Origin: Polyodon spathula
Taxonomy: Eukaryota > Chordata > Actinopteri > Acipenseriformes > Polyodontidae
Direction of reading: 5' to 3'
Assembly (NCBI RefSeq): GCF_017654505.1
Contig: NC_054559.1
Coordinates: 10,194,281-10,258,280 of the forward strand
DNA: 64,000 bases
Position numbers and translations under genes: made by a program. This document shows, one piece after another, positions 51,282-64,000 of this stretch; within the stretch, counting starts at the first letter, position 1, and each line of letters starts with the position of its first letter. The notes under the pieces were generated by a model, which saw only the letters and a list, made by a program, of their open reading frames with translations, was not told where the DNA came from and ran no database searches.

Positions 51282-51294
51282 GTTGCCTAGCAAC
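51282..51294. promoter_or_regulatory. RFX X-box (perfect GTTGCCTAGCAAC)
   Basis: A 13-bp sequence with two perfect inverted half-sites, GTTGCC and GCAAC. This is the textbook high-affinity RFX site. It lies about 1.1 kb from the pair near 50.1 kb. Confidence 0.55.
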
Positions 51295-52170
51295 TGGATG
51301 GTGAACCCTTTGTGGGTTAAAAGCCGTTCACGAGCGATACTGGTACCTGGGGGTATGCTACACCGTTTCATATTAATAAAAACACATGCAAGGGATCCAG
51401 CAGCTGGATACCCAAAAAGAAGTTGGCAAATAAAAACGTCCAGACGGCAGACAAGCTGCAAGATTAAAAACACTGAAGATGACCTTAGACAGGCTCAGCT
51501 GTACACAAATAACAGCTTCTTAGAATATAGATATTTGAGAGATAACTGAAAAACCAGGCAGAAAAAAAAAATAATATTAGCAGACATTGCAGTACTTCTT
51601 TTGAAGGAAACAGGCTATTTAATGTTTTGTGATACATTCTATAAATGACCTTGTATTGAGAGTTGGAAGCCAGTATAATTGACAGAAGCCTCCCACATAG
51701 AGCAGCGAACAGTTATGATGGGGTCTACTGTGACAGTTGACTTTAGAACTTTTCACACAGGTAATTTCTCGTGGGCCAACTTAACCAGCACAACCACTAG
51801 CTCTGACCAAACTACAGCAGCCCTGGTCATCGCTGGCTTCATAAAGGCTCTGTCTGTCATGACAAAGAAATAAACTACCGTACACTTTTTGTTACTATGC
51901 TCTCTATAACCCACAAAATGCAATTGTAATGTGACAATGTTCCAAGCCATGCTCGCAAGTCAATACACATAAAGGAAGTTTTGTAATGTATAAACAGATT
52001 AAAATAAATAACGATATTTACACACACACACACACCATCATATTAAGTCTTCATCACTTATCAAATCAAACTAATCACCAACAAAAACTGAACAAATCTA
52101 CAGCCCTTTCTCTTCTATGTATATGATCTACTCTGATAACCATAATTTAATCAAGAACAGGCAGCGCTAG

Positions 52171-52200
52171 AAGACGTTTTCCGAAAGCTTTCTTCGGTGG
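52171..52200 (-). repeat. Penelope-like hammerhead-type fragment
   Basis: The minus strand reads CACCGAAGAAAGCTTTCGGA followed by AAACGTCTTC. The GAAGA - stem (GAAAGC/GCTTTC) - GAAAACGTC order is like the fragments at 29450 and 34494. Only this short part is recognisable. Confidence 0.42.
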
Positions 52201-54961
52201 CGACGCTAGAGTAACCTGCAGCTGCATCTGTCCCAGGCCCTTGCCACAACAGTTTCTGAAATTGTTTAAATAAAGTGTTTAAAATAGACCGGAGAGAAAA
52301 CAAATTACATTATACATCATGACACACTGCTATTGTGGGGAGAAAATACTCCCAACAACTAATGTAATGCAGTGAATGCCTGTGTGTCGCTGCTGCTCAA
52401 TTGACATGTTTCTTGCTAGTTTTTTTGCACTTCTGAAAAGTGCCATACAAACAATAAAAACGTTTTAAAAGCCAGCAGATTAACACATTCCAAAAGCCTT
52501 TAAGTTATCGATAAGCTCAGCATTTGACCTAGAGACGCAATCCAATTAACTTTGCTAATGTAGTGTTGAAGTGGTGAGATACTTTTTCATGCCGATTCAA
52601 TTAAAATATCATCTACCAAAAACAAATAAATAATTAAAAAAAAATAAGTCTGACAGCTGAATTGAGCTAAACAGCCCTACGTTTTAGGAAATAATAATCT
52701 GCTTTCCTGGTAACAGATCAAGCAATATGTTTAATTGAATTCCTCTGTGGGATTACACACGATTATTGACCAGTTAAGGAATTTAAAAACAGTGTCTTCT
52801 TTCATCCTTGACTTCTCCCTGCCTGACAAAGCATTGAGCACTTAATCCTGCTTGACACCACACATAAAGCGACAAATCTCTGCAGCAGAAATGGACCAAT
52901 CAAGCCTTATTTTTTACTAGGTCTTGCCAATACAGCACACTGAAGATTTCCTGCAGCATATGAGACAGATTATGATTAAGCATTGTATATCTTCAGCTGC
53001 TAAAATGTCTTAGAATCGTAAGAGAGAGAAAGAAAGCATACATTCTTAAAGTAATTTCTCAGCCAAATGCAAAAGAGTGCAATACATCACTGGCCCTCTT
53101 TGTATGGGTTTGCATAGGCAATAAACACAGATTTATTACATTATCTCCCTTTATTCTTATGCACTTATAGGATACAGAACAAGGTTCATAACTGACAGCA
53201 ATGTCTCATTTCAGAGAGTCCCCAGTGAGGAAATAGAATAACTGAATTGGAACTCAGAGGCACACATCCATTTACAAGTTCACATGTGTTGATGTATCAC
53301 TAGATAAGTGTCCTTTTGGAAATAGCCAAGTATCAAGAACTCACGGCACAATGAAATTGAAAGGTGATCTCTGCATGAGTTTGTCAGGGCAGTGATATTT
53401 CCATTGGTTTTGGTCACCTCTAAAACGTGACTTATATCCACAAGAGGAACTGTCCTCGCTGTTTCCATCTGGAAAATGGTTTGATATTGATCCCATTCTT
53501 TTCCATTGGCCCCAGATGGATGGATAAAGCTACCTAATGAACATCTATGCTAGAGAAGAGTTTAGAACCACAGTTAGCAATATAAAGATGTAGGCAGAAC
53601 GGAGGGCTGTGAATGAACTTTACCATCAGGGAACGATGACATTGGCTATGTTTTGGCGATCTTTTACAAGATTAGTTTCATGGTGCAGACGGACAAACAG
53701 GCAGCAGTCTAACATCAAACTGGTCTCAATTGGCAATACAACTACTCTCTCCAGGCCACTTTTATACAGAAGTGGCAATGCTAATTGGATTGCAGACTGT
53801 AGATTGGAACAAGACATCTACTTGTACAGCCTGGGTTCATTAGGCAGCCAAAACAATGTTAAGATGTCAGTGTCCGACAACAAATAAAGATGTTTGATTA
53901 TTGACTTTGTTTGATGCCCAAATGCATATAAAAAAAAAAAAAAACTATATGAAATACAAGATACACTCCAAGTCTGCCTCAGAGTTAAAGTTTCATTTGG
54001 CACACCATGCAACATCTGATAGCATCCAGCTTGACCACAACAGACCATAGGAAAATGAGAAAAGTTAATTAAATTCATTATTAATGAAAAAACAACATTG
54101 TACCATGATGCCCTCAATATGATACTCAATATGATAAAATGACAGATTGAGTATCAATATTGTATGTTGCCAGTTTTAAATTTATTAACATGTACTGTAC
54201 AGCGATCTACAAAAACTATCAGTGCTGTAGTTGGGTACATTTACTGATTTACAGTAAATGTTGCACACACTGTTGGTTTCCTCAAATTACCACAAATACT
54301 ACAATCTATTCATGTTTTACAATAACATACAATAAAATCAGATCTTCTTGTAATTCTGGGTAACGGGAGGAGCAATAGAGGAGTTGGCAACCCAATAGAA
54401 AACAAGAAGATGTAAATACATACAGTACAGTATTTTCCAAAATGCCTTATCTTAAAATTAAAATAGTACAGCACAGGAGATTGCCAATGAAAATAAATTC
54501 TAGTAGACATAATACTCAAAAGTAGCATTTTACAAATCGAGTATTACAGACTCAAAAATCTGAACAGTTGGTGTTTTTAACTGCAAAAGCAACCACAGTC
54601 TTTTACACCAATCCCTGCTTTATTAGAAAACCAGAGGCATAAATGTATTGATTCCAGTGTTGGTTGGAAATTCCAATATGGCTTGTAAATTACAATTAGG
54701 CTCACCAGACTAAGTGATCTTCATCCATGCATCTTTAAATACATACGTTGCAGGGTCATTTTTTCACTACAGTAGACATGGATTTGGGATTTTCAGGTGT
54801 TACTAAAATCAGACCGTGCATGTCCTTAAGACTGGGAGAGGGGCTGTTTTAACGCAATATTTTACAGCAGAGTGCTGATCGCATTACGGCTGAAAAAAAA
54901 ATACAGACCGGAAACCACAGCAAAACAAACATGAAAATGAGAAGCTGACACAGTTATAAAA

Positions 54962-54991
54962 AGAGAGAGAAAGAAGAGGAAGGGGAGAGAG

Positions 54992-55043
<52 letters not shown>

Positions 55044-55060
55044 AGAGGGAGGGGGAAGAG
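54962..55060. repeat. (GA)n purine tract
   Basis: An almost pure purine stretch with a core of more than 20 GA units (about 54995-55038), interrupted by AAGAAGAGG and GGGGAGAG variants. Confidence 0.95.
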
Positions 55061-55895
55061 AGCGAATGATACTGCAAACAGATTACAGTCAGTGGTAAAC
55101 TTTGACATTTAACATTTTTTAAGGGAGGGGAGGGGAGAGGGTGGGATATATATTTTAAATCCTGTGACATTTATATCTGCTTAGTGGCTAAGAAGACTCT
55201 TGGAGAAGCAAATACGGTCAGATTTCTATGAAAAAAACGATTAGAATGAAAGTTGCAGGAAACACCTGTTGTTTTTAAGGTCCTTATGCAGCCCCCAACA
55301 AAGATGGTGCATCTAGATAATGCATGCCAGAATACTAAGACACTCCAACACATGGACAGGGTTACCAAGACATCATGTGTCAAAGCATATAAGGTTTTCT
55401 ACAGTCATATCCATGATTACTGAAAACCTCTTAATCCACAGTCTCTTGTTAGCAAGAAATACTGCTGTGTTGCATGGTATAAAGTAGGGTACAATTTGCA
55501 GCTATTATAAGTAAGCAAGCGGCTAAACTGACATTGCTAAAAACAATTAAAACGCATGACACAGGAGTGAAAAAAGCATGTTACTGCTCTGTGTGTGAAT
55601 GGCTGAGATGCAGTGGAGATGAAATGGCACTGCACTGCCGCAGTGGGGAAAAGCAGGACACGGTCCAGGCTGCACACTGGAACAGTCAGAGTGAAAACAA
55701 TCCCCTCAGTCTTAGTTTTAATTAGACACATTAGAGATGACTGGCGTGCCTGTGTGCCTTGGTGCAGAGAGAGATTGACAGGACCAAGACAGCGGAGATG
55801 TGCGGAATAGGGGGCACAAGGAAAATTGGCCAAGCCCCCCTGGAAGTCTTTCTTACAACAAATCTAAAAAAACTGATTCTGAAAAATGAAGAATG

Positions 55896-55925
55896 TAGGT
55901 AGGTAGGTCGGTAGGTCGGTAGGTA
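55896..55925. repeat. (GGTAGGTC)-type tandem repeat
   Basis: Tandem GTAG and GTCG tetramers: TAGGTAGGTAGGTCGGTAGG then TCGGTAGG. Short, but clearly repetitive. Confidence 0.9.
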
Positions 55926-55929
55926 AGCA

Positions 55930-56570
55930 CACCCACCCCTCGTTATATCGCCCCCTCGCTATATTGCAGATTCAGATATACCGCGGTCCTGGAGTTGGCT
56001 CCCCAGATTTACTGTCTAACTGTGCAAGCCTTAGCTGCAATATATACAGGCACTTAGAATTACTGTTCATTTTATTTCGTACTGCACATCAACAAACAAC
56101 AATATACAAAACAATTAAAAACAAAGCATTAATATTGTACTGTTATCATAGACACATGTATATACACAATAACACAAAGCAAATTAAACATCTACTTGCT
56201 GAAGTGGTTTTTATTTTATCCAAAGAGGTGCTCACGTGTGGCATCAATGCATTAGCAAAAGCCACAAGGCAGTGATGTCAGCTCCCTAGCAACAAGCCTC
56301 CTGTGTTGTTGTTGGCAATGGATTCTTTCAATGCAGCGGGTTTGTGCATTTGAGAAAGTAGGGAAAGACTTGTGAAATTAGTTGGATACTGAAGCTGATG
56401 AGAAGCAATTACCCTCTGCTGTACAAATTAAAACGGTGTGCTGCTTTTTATACAAAAAATGAGATAAAGCAGGTTGTGTAGGTGTGTAGTATTTATTTGT
56501 TAGCCTATTTGTTTTTCTATGGGTTCTCGCTGTATCGCGGCCCTCGATATATAGAGGATTTATACTGGAC
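55930..56570. mobile_element. Candidate Tigger/pogo-like MITE with TATATCGC-rich ends
   Basis: The left end CCCCTCGTTATATCGCCCCC then TCGCTATATTGCAGATTCAG is mirrored at the right by GCTGTATCGCGGCCCTCGAT then ATATAGAGG. The CCTCGTTATATCGC style of terminus resembles Tigger elements. The ends are about 70 per cent alike by eye. No transposase remains. The unit lies directly after the GTAG tandem repeat. Confidence 0.5.
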
Positions 56571-59171
56571 CCCGACACAGGTTACTTGGAAAGGACCAAA
56601 GGCATCCCTTTAAATGTATTAAGGTCACATTCTTTACAAGGCTGGTCAATTTAAATTACAAGGAAATACTTCAATAAGTCAAGATAAAGACCAGAACTGT
56701 AACCCAGGCTGTGTCAAAGAAAAATGAGCCCACAGCAGCAGCAGCCATTAAGACACAGTGACAACAACTGATAACTCCTGCATATTATATGCATTGTATA
56801 CCAAATGCTGTATGCAATTTTAAAAGCATGACAGTGCACTCTACTTAATGGCTTATTATGACGGGTTAAAAAGTTAATTTTAAACATGTTAAAAACTGAA
56901 TTTAAATGGAAATGAATATCTCAACCCTGCATCCAGTAATGCTTCATATAAAATATTTCCTCTAAATTAGCAGATTGTTAACTCATTGAGCATTAGTGTA
57001 CCAGAAAGTTCACTGTAGGTCTCTTCATTTACTACAATAATACCGGAACATTAATCCGCTAGGGTGTATTTAGGCAAGTCAACACCAGAGTAAGAGGGCA
57101 GCATCTTCATAGCGTTTCTGAAACTGCATGAGCTGACCAAACCAGCAACACCCTGTGACACAGCAATAGAGGATATGAACAGCAATACAGGATATGAATA
57201 AAGTGATTAGCTTTCTCTACCCATGGTGCACTAATACCCTGCCTGAACATTGCACAAGCAAGCCCCTGGCTTCCTTTGTCACTTCTGCACAATCAATAAG
57301 AGTATTAAATGGAAGTTTACTGTACTGCAGTTGGTGTAAAAGTTTACAATTACTTATAAACAAGTTTAAACTGAACCTCCAGCAATCCACAGATGCAAAC
57401 TCTTACCACTGAAGAGACTTCTTACCACCGAAGCTTACTGTTCCTCGTTTGGATCAATACATGTATCAGCTGAGTTCTAGTATTAGGTGGGGCTGGGGCT
57501 CAAGGTAAAAAAAAAAAAAAAAAAGTGGTTGCATTGTACAGTATGTGAGAATGTGTGTGCGTGTGTGCGTGTAAGTGTTTTATCACTAGTCAGATCGTAC
57601 AGGATCTTTCTGTGGGGTTACACACGCCTTTGACATCTCAAGTACAATCTTTTTTAAAATGTTAAATATCATCTATTTTTAGGAACGTAGATCTTGTACA
57701 CCAGGCTATAAACAAAAATAATCCGCTAGCCTTATATATATTTCAAGGAAGGATAGGAACACTTCCAGTTGGGTTCTGTATGTTTCCAATACTGATACAG
57801 AAACTTGTCTCATTAAAGAAATGGAAATTACAGTAGTCAGTAGTACAATCAACCACATTCCAAACAGAACATCTGCACTTGTACCCAAGTTTTGATAATG
57901 CAAGCTAGAAATATAAAACAAATAATGAAGACACAGCCACATTCAAAACCAAAACATGGAACTGATTAAAAATACATTTTCATTGATGTCAATGTATTCA
58001 ATTCTACTGGTGACCACAACCTCGTAGTCACTCACACTAATGCTTCTACAGCGAGAGGCTCTTGACTCGCAGACACAAAGTCACATTCAATATGAAATGT
58101 ACTTTCTGAAAGACACCCAGCCTTGAAAGAGGAAGGGGCAGAGATGAGAGGCAATTAGGGGAGGATGGAAGTGGCATGATGGAGAAAGCAGTACCATATG
58201 GAAGAGGCACCAGAATAAAGAACAGTTTAGCTTGCACAATCACTCAGCCAAGCCCAACCCCCTGTGACAGACTAATGCATGGTTTCACCAGCCTTGTATA
58301 AGCAGATGATTGCTTGCTGGTTCACTACACTATTCACTGGAGAGTTTTAACTATACTGTCCCCGGCATGCTAATTACTGATGAGCAATCTGTACCACGCT
58401 GCATCACTTGGCCTTTCCGTTTCCAATTATACAATGCAACATACGAACAAGCCTGACTGCTGTTAGGTGGTCACCAATGGCCTCAACCCCCAGACAGCAA
58501 TTACAATGAAGATGGACACTCCAGTGAAAAAGTTTTTTTGCTTTTCTTTATACTTATCTATAGAATTCACTTAGTAGGCCCTCGGATGGAAGATGCTTCT
58601 GTACCTACAAAATCACCACGATGAAGATATGGTGTAACAAACATCAGCCATTTCACAATGAAGCCTTCACAAAATGTATTGTTTGCATCTCACTGTTAGT
58701 CAGCCCATACTCTACAGTACATTCAAATCAGAATGCAGAAGTAAATACCGCAGGTGTCTATGTGGGTGTATGTTTCTTTCTGTATGTAAATCAGGCTGCG
58801 ACTCTAAAAATATCAAACAATACACTACTGTAGACGTACCCACACTGGCCCTAAGGTGCACAAAGTGAATAAACTACAGTACAACAAACATAAACAATCA
58901 ACTACACAGTATTTCCAGTAATCCGTGGAACAGTTTATAAGAGTCAGAAAGAGGTAATGGGGCATTTCAATATATATTGTAAAGAAATGCAAATAGTAAT
59001 TACATGCTTAAGTATCTAATCCTCGTTCAAACAAACTAACCAAAAAAAAGGGAGGAGGGGAAAACTGAGGAAACAGCATTGAAAGTTATTTATTTTTATT
59101 CATGAGAAAAATAATTTAAACAATGAATTTCAGAAGTGGAATAAACACACTTCAGGATATGATCCTGCTGT

Positions 59172-59180
59172 TAATAATAA

Positions 59181-59261
<81 letters not shown>

Positions 59262-59271
59262 ATTATTATTA
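59172..59271. repeat. (AAT)n-(ATT)n palindrome
   Basis: About 18 AAT units (59172-59225) switch to about 15 ATT units (59226-59271). The two halves are reverse complements, so the whole 100 bp can fold as one hairpin. Confidence 0.95.
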
Positions 59272-60216
59272 CTAATTACCAATATTAACATTGCCTAAGT
59301 AATTAGCCGCATGCCAGTGACATTCTCCTCCACCCTTAGCACCAGGATCATTTTGGAACCCAGTACTAGCTTAGAATGCAATAATGCACTTGACTGGTTA
59401 TAATATACACTGGACAACACAAATCAAGGCAGAACTCCACTGTACCTCTCAATGCAGGCACTTACACCATCTCATTATCAGCAGGGCATGAAATCAAAGC
59501 GCCACACACTAAGCTAGTGCCTCTACTGCCAAGACTTAGCAACACAAGATTACACTTGGTTGACCATGAAAACCATGAAATGTCCTCATTTATTTCATTT
59601 TTTCTTTAAGGTAAAACACCTAAAAACATATGTCAAGGTCAATAATCATTTTGGCTAGTGCCATCACCACTGAAATGTTTGTCGACTTAAGTCGAACCTT
59701 GTATTTTTTAATGTGTTTTAATGTTCTGAATAAAGAGTTTGTAATCACCGGTCTGTTAATATTACACATGTAACAAATGGGAAAGAGTCAGTCTATAATC
59801 TGTGCTTCATTACTATAGTACTTTACAATCCTCGATCCCAAATTTAAAGTCAAACTGTAGGAACCTCAAGCAGGTTAATTCAATAATCACAGAGAGCAGT
59901 ACAATATAGTGGGTATTGTCTACAGAATGATTTAAACATAAGTACTGTAGTAACACTTCTGTTACTGCTAGTCTTTACAGCCCACAGAGACAGCCCTTAC
60001 AGTTTCGCACCTTTGTTCCATTGCTATGGTCAGTACTAGCCAAGAACAGAATCAGGCAAAAGCCCAAACACTCTCCAGAATCCAAAGCTACATAGTAACA
60101 CTTGGACAAAAGGTGTTATTTTCAGATTCAGCATAGAGAAGACTCAACAAAACATTAAATTACTCACACTTGGCTTGCATTTTTGCCTAGCATTGTAATG
60201 GGAGCTTCTGCTAGAT

Positions 60217-60362
60217 CAGTGATGCCCAAAACACGGCTCATGAGACACATGCGGCTCTTTTGCACTTGTCATGCTCGCAAATATTTTATGTTTTACAGTG
60301 GGTCTCGGCCATATGAAAATGTTGCTACGCGGCTAATAGGTTAGGAAGTTTGGCCACCCCTG
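60217..60362. mobile_element. hAT-like MITE (146 bp)
   Basis: The left end CAGTGATGCCCAAAAC and the right end GTTTGGCCACCCCTG are inverted (CAGKGRTGSCCAAA). The 8-bp flanks TGCTAGAT (60209-60216) and TACTAGAC (60363-60370) agree at six of eight positions. Together these are diagnostic of hAT transposition. The body has GCGGCTC and GCGGCTAAT motifs of a common vertebrate hAT MITE type. Confidence 0.82.
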
Positions 60363-61108
60363 TACTAGACAGTTTCTATCTTGCTTTTTAAACCAGACAC
60401 TGACTTCTCTAGGTGCTGTGTTGTTTAATCACAATATAGATGAGGGGGGTACAGTATCATAATCTCAGGGCATATGGCATTCGTCCCTCTTGTCTGTAGT
60501 TTACATTTACATACTCTAGAGAAATTATTCTCTCTATGTGATGAAAGTGGCTAAGGACATTAAGCAAAGGCTATTGATAGTACCATAACTGGAGGTAAAT
60601 AGAGACTTTGTCTGTCTGTCGTTGTATGCAAGTCCAACATCATCTTTTAAAAATGTATCTTGATAACTGGTTGTCAAATTCTGATTACATTTGCTAAGGA
60701 CAGTATTTAGCACAAGATATTAGGTCGAATCATAATCTTGGGTGTATATGGAGTATGTCTCTATGACCATCTTTATGGACATTGTATTTTTGATGGCTTT
60801 ATCTGGTGGTTGAAATGGTTATTGTGCTTGCTGATTAGCAACATTTTTTTTAGTAAAACAGATATCTAAGATATTTTTGCTAGTCAGCAGTGTTCTAATT
60901 GCTAGATGTGAAAGTAGCCTTTATAAACTAACATCCAGACTTCCTGCAGCAATGGAAACATTTTGTAAAGTATACCTAGTCATTTGTTTTTATAATTCTT
61001 CTTAAGGGGAGGACTCGAGCACCTCTGGTTCCTTTAGCAAGCTACACTGACTTTACATTTCAGTAAGCAGCAGGCATGCGGAAGCCTCATTCCCACAATC
61101 CTATAACG

Positions 61109-61282
61109 AAAGACATGTGTTAATACTGTACTACTATAATGGCTTTCTGTATACTGCTGCAATATCATTTTGTAGTTTATTTGATTACATGATGTTAAAT
61201 AAAATATCTAAATTATGTTCATATACTTTTTTTATGTCTAAATCCTAAAAATTCTAAGTTTCAAAACTTTTGGCCATAGCTG
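61109..61282 (+). mobile_element. Mariner-like MITE, family C copy 3 (right half)
   Basis: TACTGTACTACTATAATGGC, TTTGATTACATGATGTTAAA and AATCCTAAAAATTCTAAG match the right halves of copies 1 and 2. It has the best-preserved terminus, AAAACTTTTGGCCATAGCTG, followed by TA. The left half is missing or too worn to see. Confidence 0.8.
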
Positions 61283-64000
61283 TACACTATTGTATATGCA
61301 AGATTAACACGAAGAGGCTAGCTTTGTTCAAACTTGACAGCCCTCAGAATCCTTGTGTCAACATGTTCTATGGAATTTCCATTCAGTTTCACTAAAAGAA
61401 TAATTTTCAGACAGAACTGCACACATGCATGAGTCACAACTTTCCCACTATATACCCAAAGGTAAACCGCGTTAACATGATAGGTGAACCATACTGTACA
61501 CATACAGATGGTGGACTTTATATACACAACTTTTGTGTTAAACATACAGTATAAGTTTACAATATATACATGCCTTATGTGATGGTGTTTATTCACGTAA
61601 TGCTGTTTACTCCCATAATGTTTAAAGCTAAATATGAATAAGATGTCGTTATACTACACCTGTCTACATACTGCCGTCTTCAAAACTGCTTTTGAATGTC
61701 AAAGCCAGCTCTGCATGTACAGTCACCCTTTAAGGTGTTTTTTGTTGGTTAAGCTTGGTGTCAGGAGGACCGCTGTCCAGAAACAGGTGTCAATAGAGGT
61801 CAGGAAGAGACGAGGAGAGGAAAGATTTTCTGATTGTGAATGCAGGCGCTTCAGAAGAGAAAGAGCCTCAGGTTCACAGCTCCAGCACTTCAAACACATA
61901 GAAGATTTAAAAGTAAGGTAGCAAGGTGTCAAATCTTACAGCAACTTGAGGAACATGTGGTAAATTTATATGCTTTTATCACAGTTATGATAATGGGCGC
62001 ACCGCTAAGAAGATAACAGATTGATCTACAGCCAGCTAACAGCACACTGCTGTAGGTCTTCCCCTGCACAGAGACACGCTACAAGATGTGCAAACTTCAC
62101 TTAAGATGGTCCATGTGATACCCTGCATGTACTGTACTGTACACGCGACTGTTGAATATAAAACATCAGACCACAATGCAGTCCAAGCTGATGGTACAGG
62201 AAGGATTCTGAGTTCGATAGTACATTTTTTTCCACATGTTACAGAGGCTTTTTTTTGTTGCTTGTTTAATCCCCATTTTAATTTTTAAGTGGTTTTAGCT
62301 GCAAAAATAATGTGCAATTGTTTGTTAAAAGGCTTCAACCTACTGTAATTTGCTGAGTATGTAATTTACTATGCTGTACTGTATTTGGATGTAGTTCTAA
62401 ATTTTGTGTGGGTTGTGTATTTAGTTACCAAGTGTAACACACTTACAGAATCACTCCTGCATTACAAGCTAAGATTTTAGCTGTAGTACAACTTTTCTAA
62501 AAATTGATTTACAATGTTTTTTTTTTTTTTTTTTTTTTTGTAAAATGCACTACCTCCCCTTTCAGGTATTTACAGTGCTAGAGATTTCTTGTTTTTGAAC
62601 ATTATACCATATTGTCAATTTTGCTGTAATGACTAAATTACTTTGAAATTTTTTTCCCTAAACACCCTCTGGTCCTTCAAATCTTCAGAGCCTCTTCATG
62701 CAGTAATAGAACAACTGGAGTTACTGAATAACCCTAATGTACAAATTATAATTACTTCTCCCACTGCATTTAATTGCTGATCAGGCAGGTGACAGAATCT
62801 ACTCATATAGTAAGATTGATCTTTGACAACCAAAAATTATCAACAAGGGTCACTGGTTTAACATGCATTTTTATATAAGCATGGCTAAATACAGTAATCG
62901 CCTCTCTTAAACATGGTTCTCTGTTTCAGCACCAGTATGACGTTCCTTAAATAGATTACTCTCTATCACGAGAACTAAAAAGTTCCTGCTATTGCCAGCT
63001 GGAAGCTAGTGAAAACAATGTTAAAAGTCCACTCAGAATCTGAATATTCTCTTCCTGTTTTTGCCTCATATCTGTAACATACAGTAATATTTAATAACAT
63101 TCACTTTGAGCATTCGATCGGTTGGGCAAGTTGCTTAACGTAAATTGTCTCAATAAATGAACACGAGATACAGCACAGTACTGCATCCAAAGAGTTTCAC
63201 TTTTACTTGTGCAATCACATAACAACCACATGGGACTTCTATCAGCCTATAGAAACGAAGAAGATGAAAGGTAATTGATAAGAGTTTACAGATGATATTT
63301 TATTTAAGTGTGTCGACATCCTTGTTACACCCAACACAATATTCACCCCACTGGCAGGAGTTTAATTTTTTTACTGCGATATTCTCATATGTGTATGCTT
63401 TTACCTGAATGATGAAGGGACTGGTCCACATCACACACACACATTCAACAAAGGGAAAAGATTAAAGCAAAATGTTAACTAATCATTCAGGTGTAGTGCT
63501 AAAACAGTTGGTTTTCTGCAGCCTTTTTTGAGAAATTGCCAACACATTTGTCAGATTTCAGCACCTTATACAATCCTGAATCTGTTCTGTTGCTCCTACT
63601 ACAGTACAGATCAAGAATTTTGAAGGCAAACACAGTGCTGAAAGTTACAAACTGACAAATGTGTTTCTCATACAAGGCTGCAGAAAAACCCACAACAAAT
63701 CTATTTTCATTTCTAGATGTTGAGCATGGAATAAAGCTACTCTTGTTCCTTAAAAGATCTGAAATGCAATTATCTGCAACACGTGCTTATCAGAACTAGA
63801 TGTGTGTTGCCTGAGGAATCCAGATAATTGTAAAGGGATAAGTCAGTTGAGCACAGCAGGTCTCACCATCACCACCACTGCTATGAAAAACAAAAAACAA
63901 TTTCAGGAGATTAAATCAGCCACATGACCCTAAAGACTGGCAGTAAAGTCATGAAACAGAATAGTGAGCGGGTCCGGCAGCAGGGGTCAGCGAGAGGAGA

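Noticed and set aside
54862..55170. Ser/Leu-repeat protein
   Set aside because: Translation of the (GA)n tract.
61634..61921. Open frame with a basic segment (RKRRGEERFSDCECRRF)
   Set aside because: Low-complexity basic composition, no domain and no splice context. A GTAAGG follows near 61914, but no matching acceptor with coding potential was seen.

Overview
This window is AT-rich vertebrate nuclear DNA. The only host gene I can support is one protein kinase C beta (prkcb) gene on the minus strand. Six consecutive coding exons are readable: 30300-30218, 18001-17890, 16522-16394, 9527-9371, 8682-8548 and 2790-2694. Their lengths are 83, 112, 129, 157, 135 and 97 nt. All have AG/GT boundaries and every junction keeps the reading frame. 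They encode the end of the first C1 domain, the whole second C1 domain and the whole calcium-binding C2 domain. Residues such as [14 protein letters not shown] and [19 protein letters not shown] point to the beta isoform rather than alpha or gamma. The N-terminal exons should lie above 64000, and the V3 hinge and kinase exons below position 1.

The organism is probably a ray-finned fish. The gene is a vertebrate conventional PKC, and the introns carry a decayed Tc1-type DD34E transposon, several TA-flanked mariner/pogo-like MITEs, hAT-like MITEs, Penelope-like fragments, solo LTRs and very long (TA)n tracts. The rather long introns would suit a slowly evolving non-teleost fish, but that is inference.

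Layout by coordinate: 1-2693 is the intron after the last C2 exon. 2791-8547 is an intron with the Tc1 element (3167-4758), three (TA)n tracts, a TA-ended MITE with a (TG)n tract, and a 130-bp hairpin. 8683-9370 is a short intron. 9528-16393 is an intron with a pogo-like MITE, an A20/C23 tract and two MITE copies. 16523-17889 is a short intron. 18002-30217 has few recognisable repeats in its first 10 kb, then a solo LTR and a mariner-like MITE interrupted by a Penelope-like fragment. 30301-64000 is part of a very long intron, rich in nested elements (33319-34464), long microsatellites and low-complexity DNA.

The most informative structure is a set of nested insertions that can be proved within the window. 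Two copies of one mariner-like MITE each carry a different insertion at a different site. Each copy supplies the empty site for the other: a 651-bp solo LTR with a 5-bp duplication, and a 166-bp Penelope-like fragment with a 12-bp duplication. Candidate regulatory sequence includes a run of CTCF-like motifs around the C1B exons and three RFX X-box palindromes in the large intron. I found no tRNA, rRNA, CRISPR array or second intact protein-coding gene.
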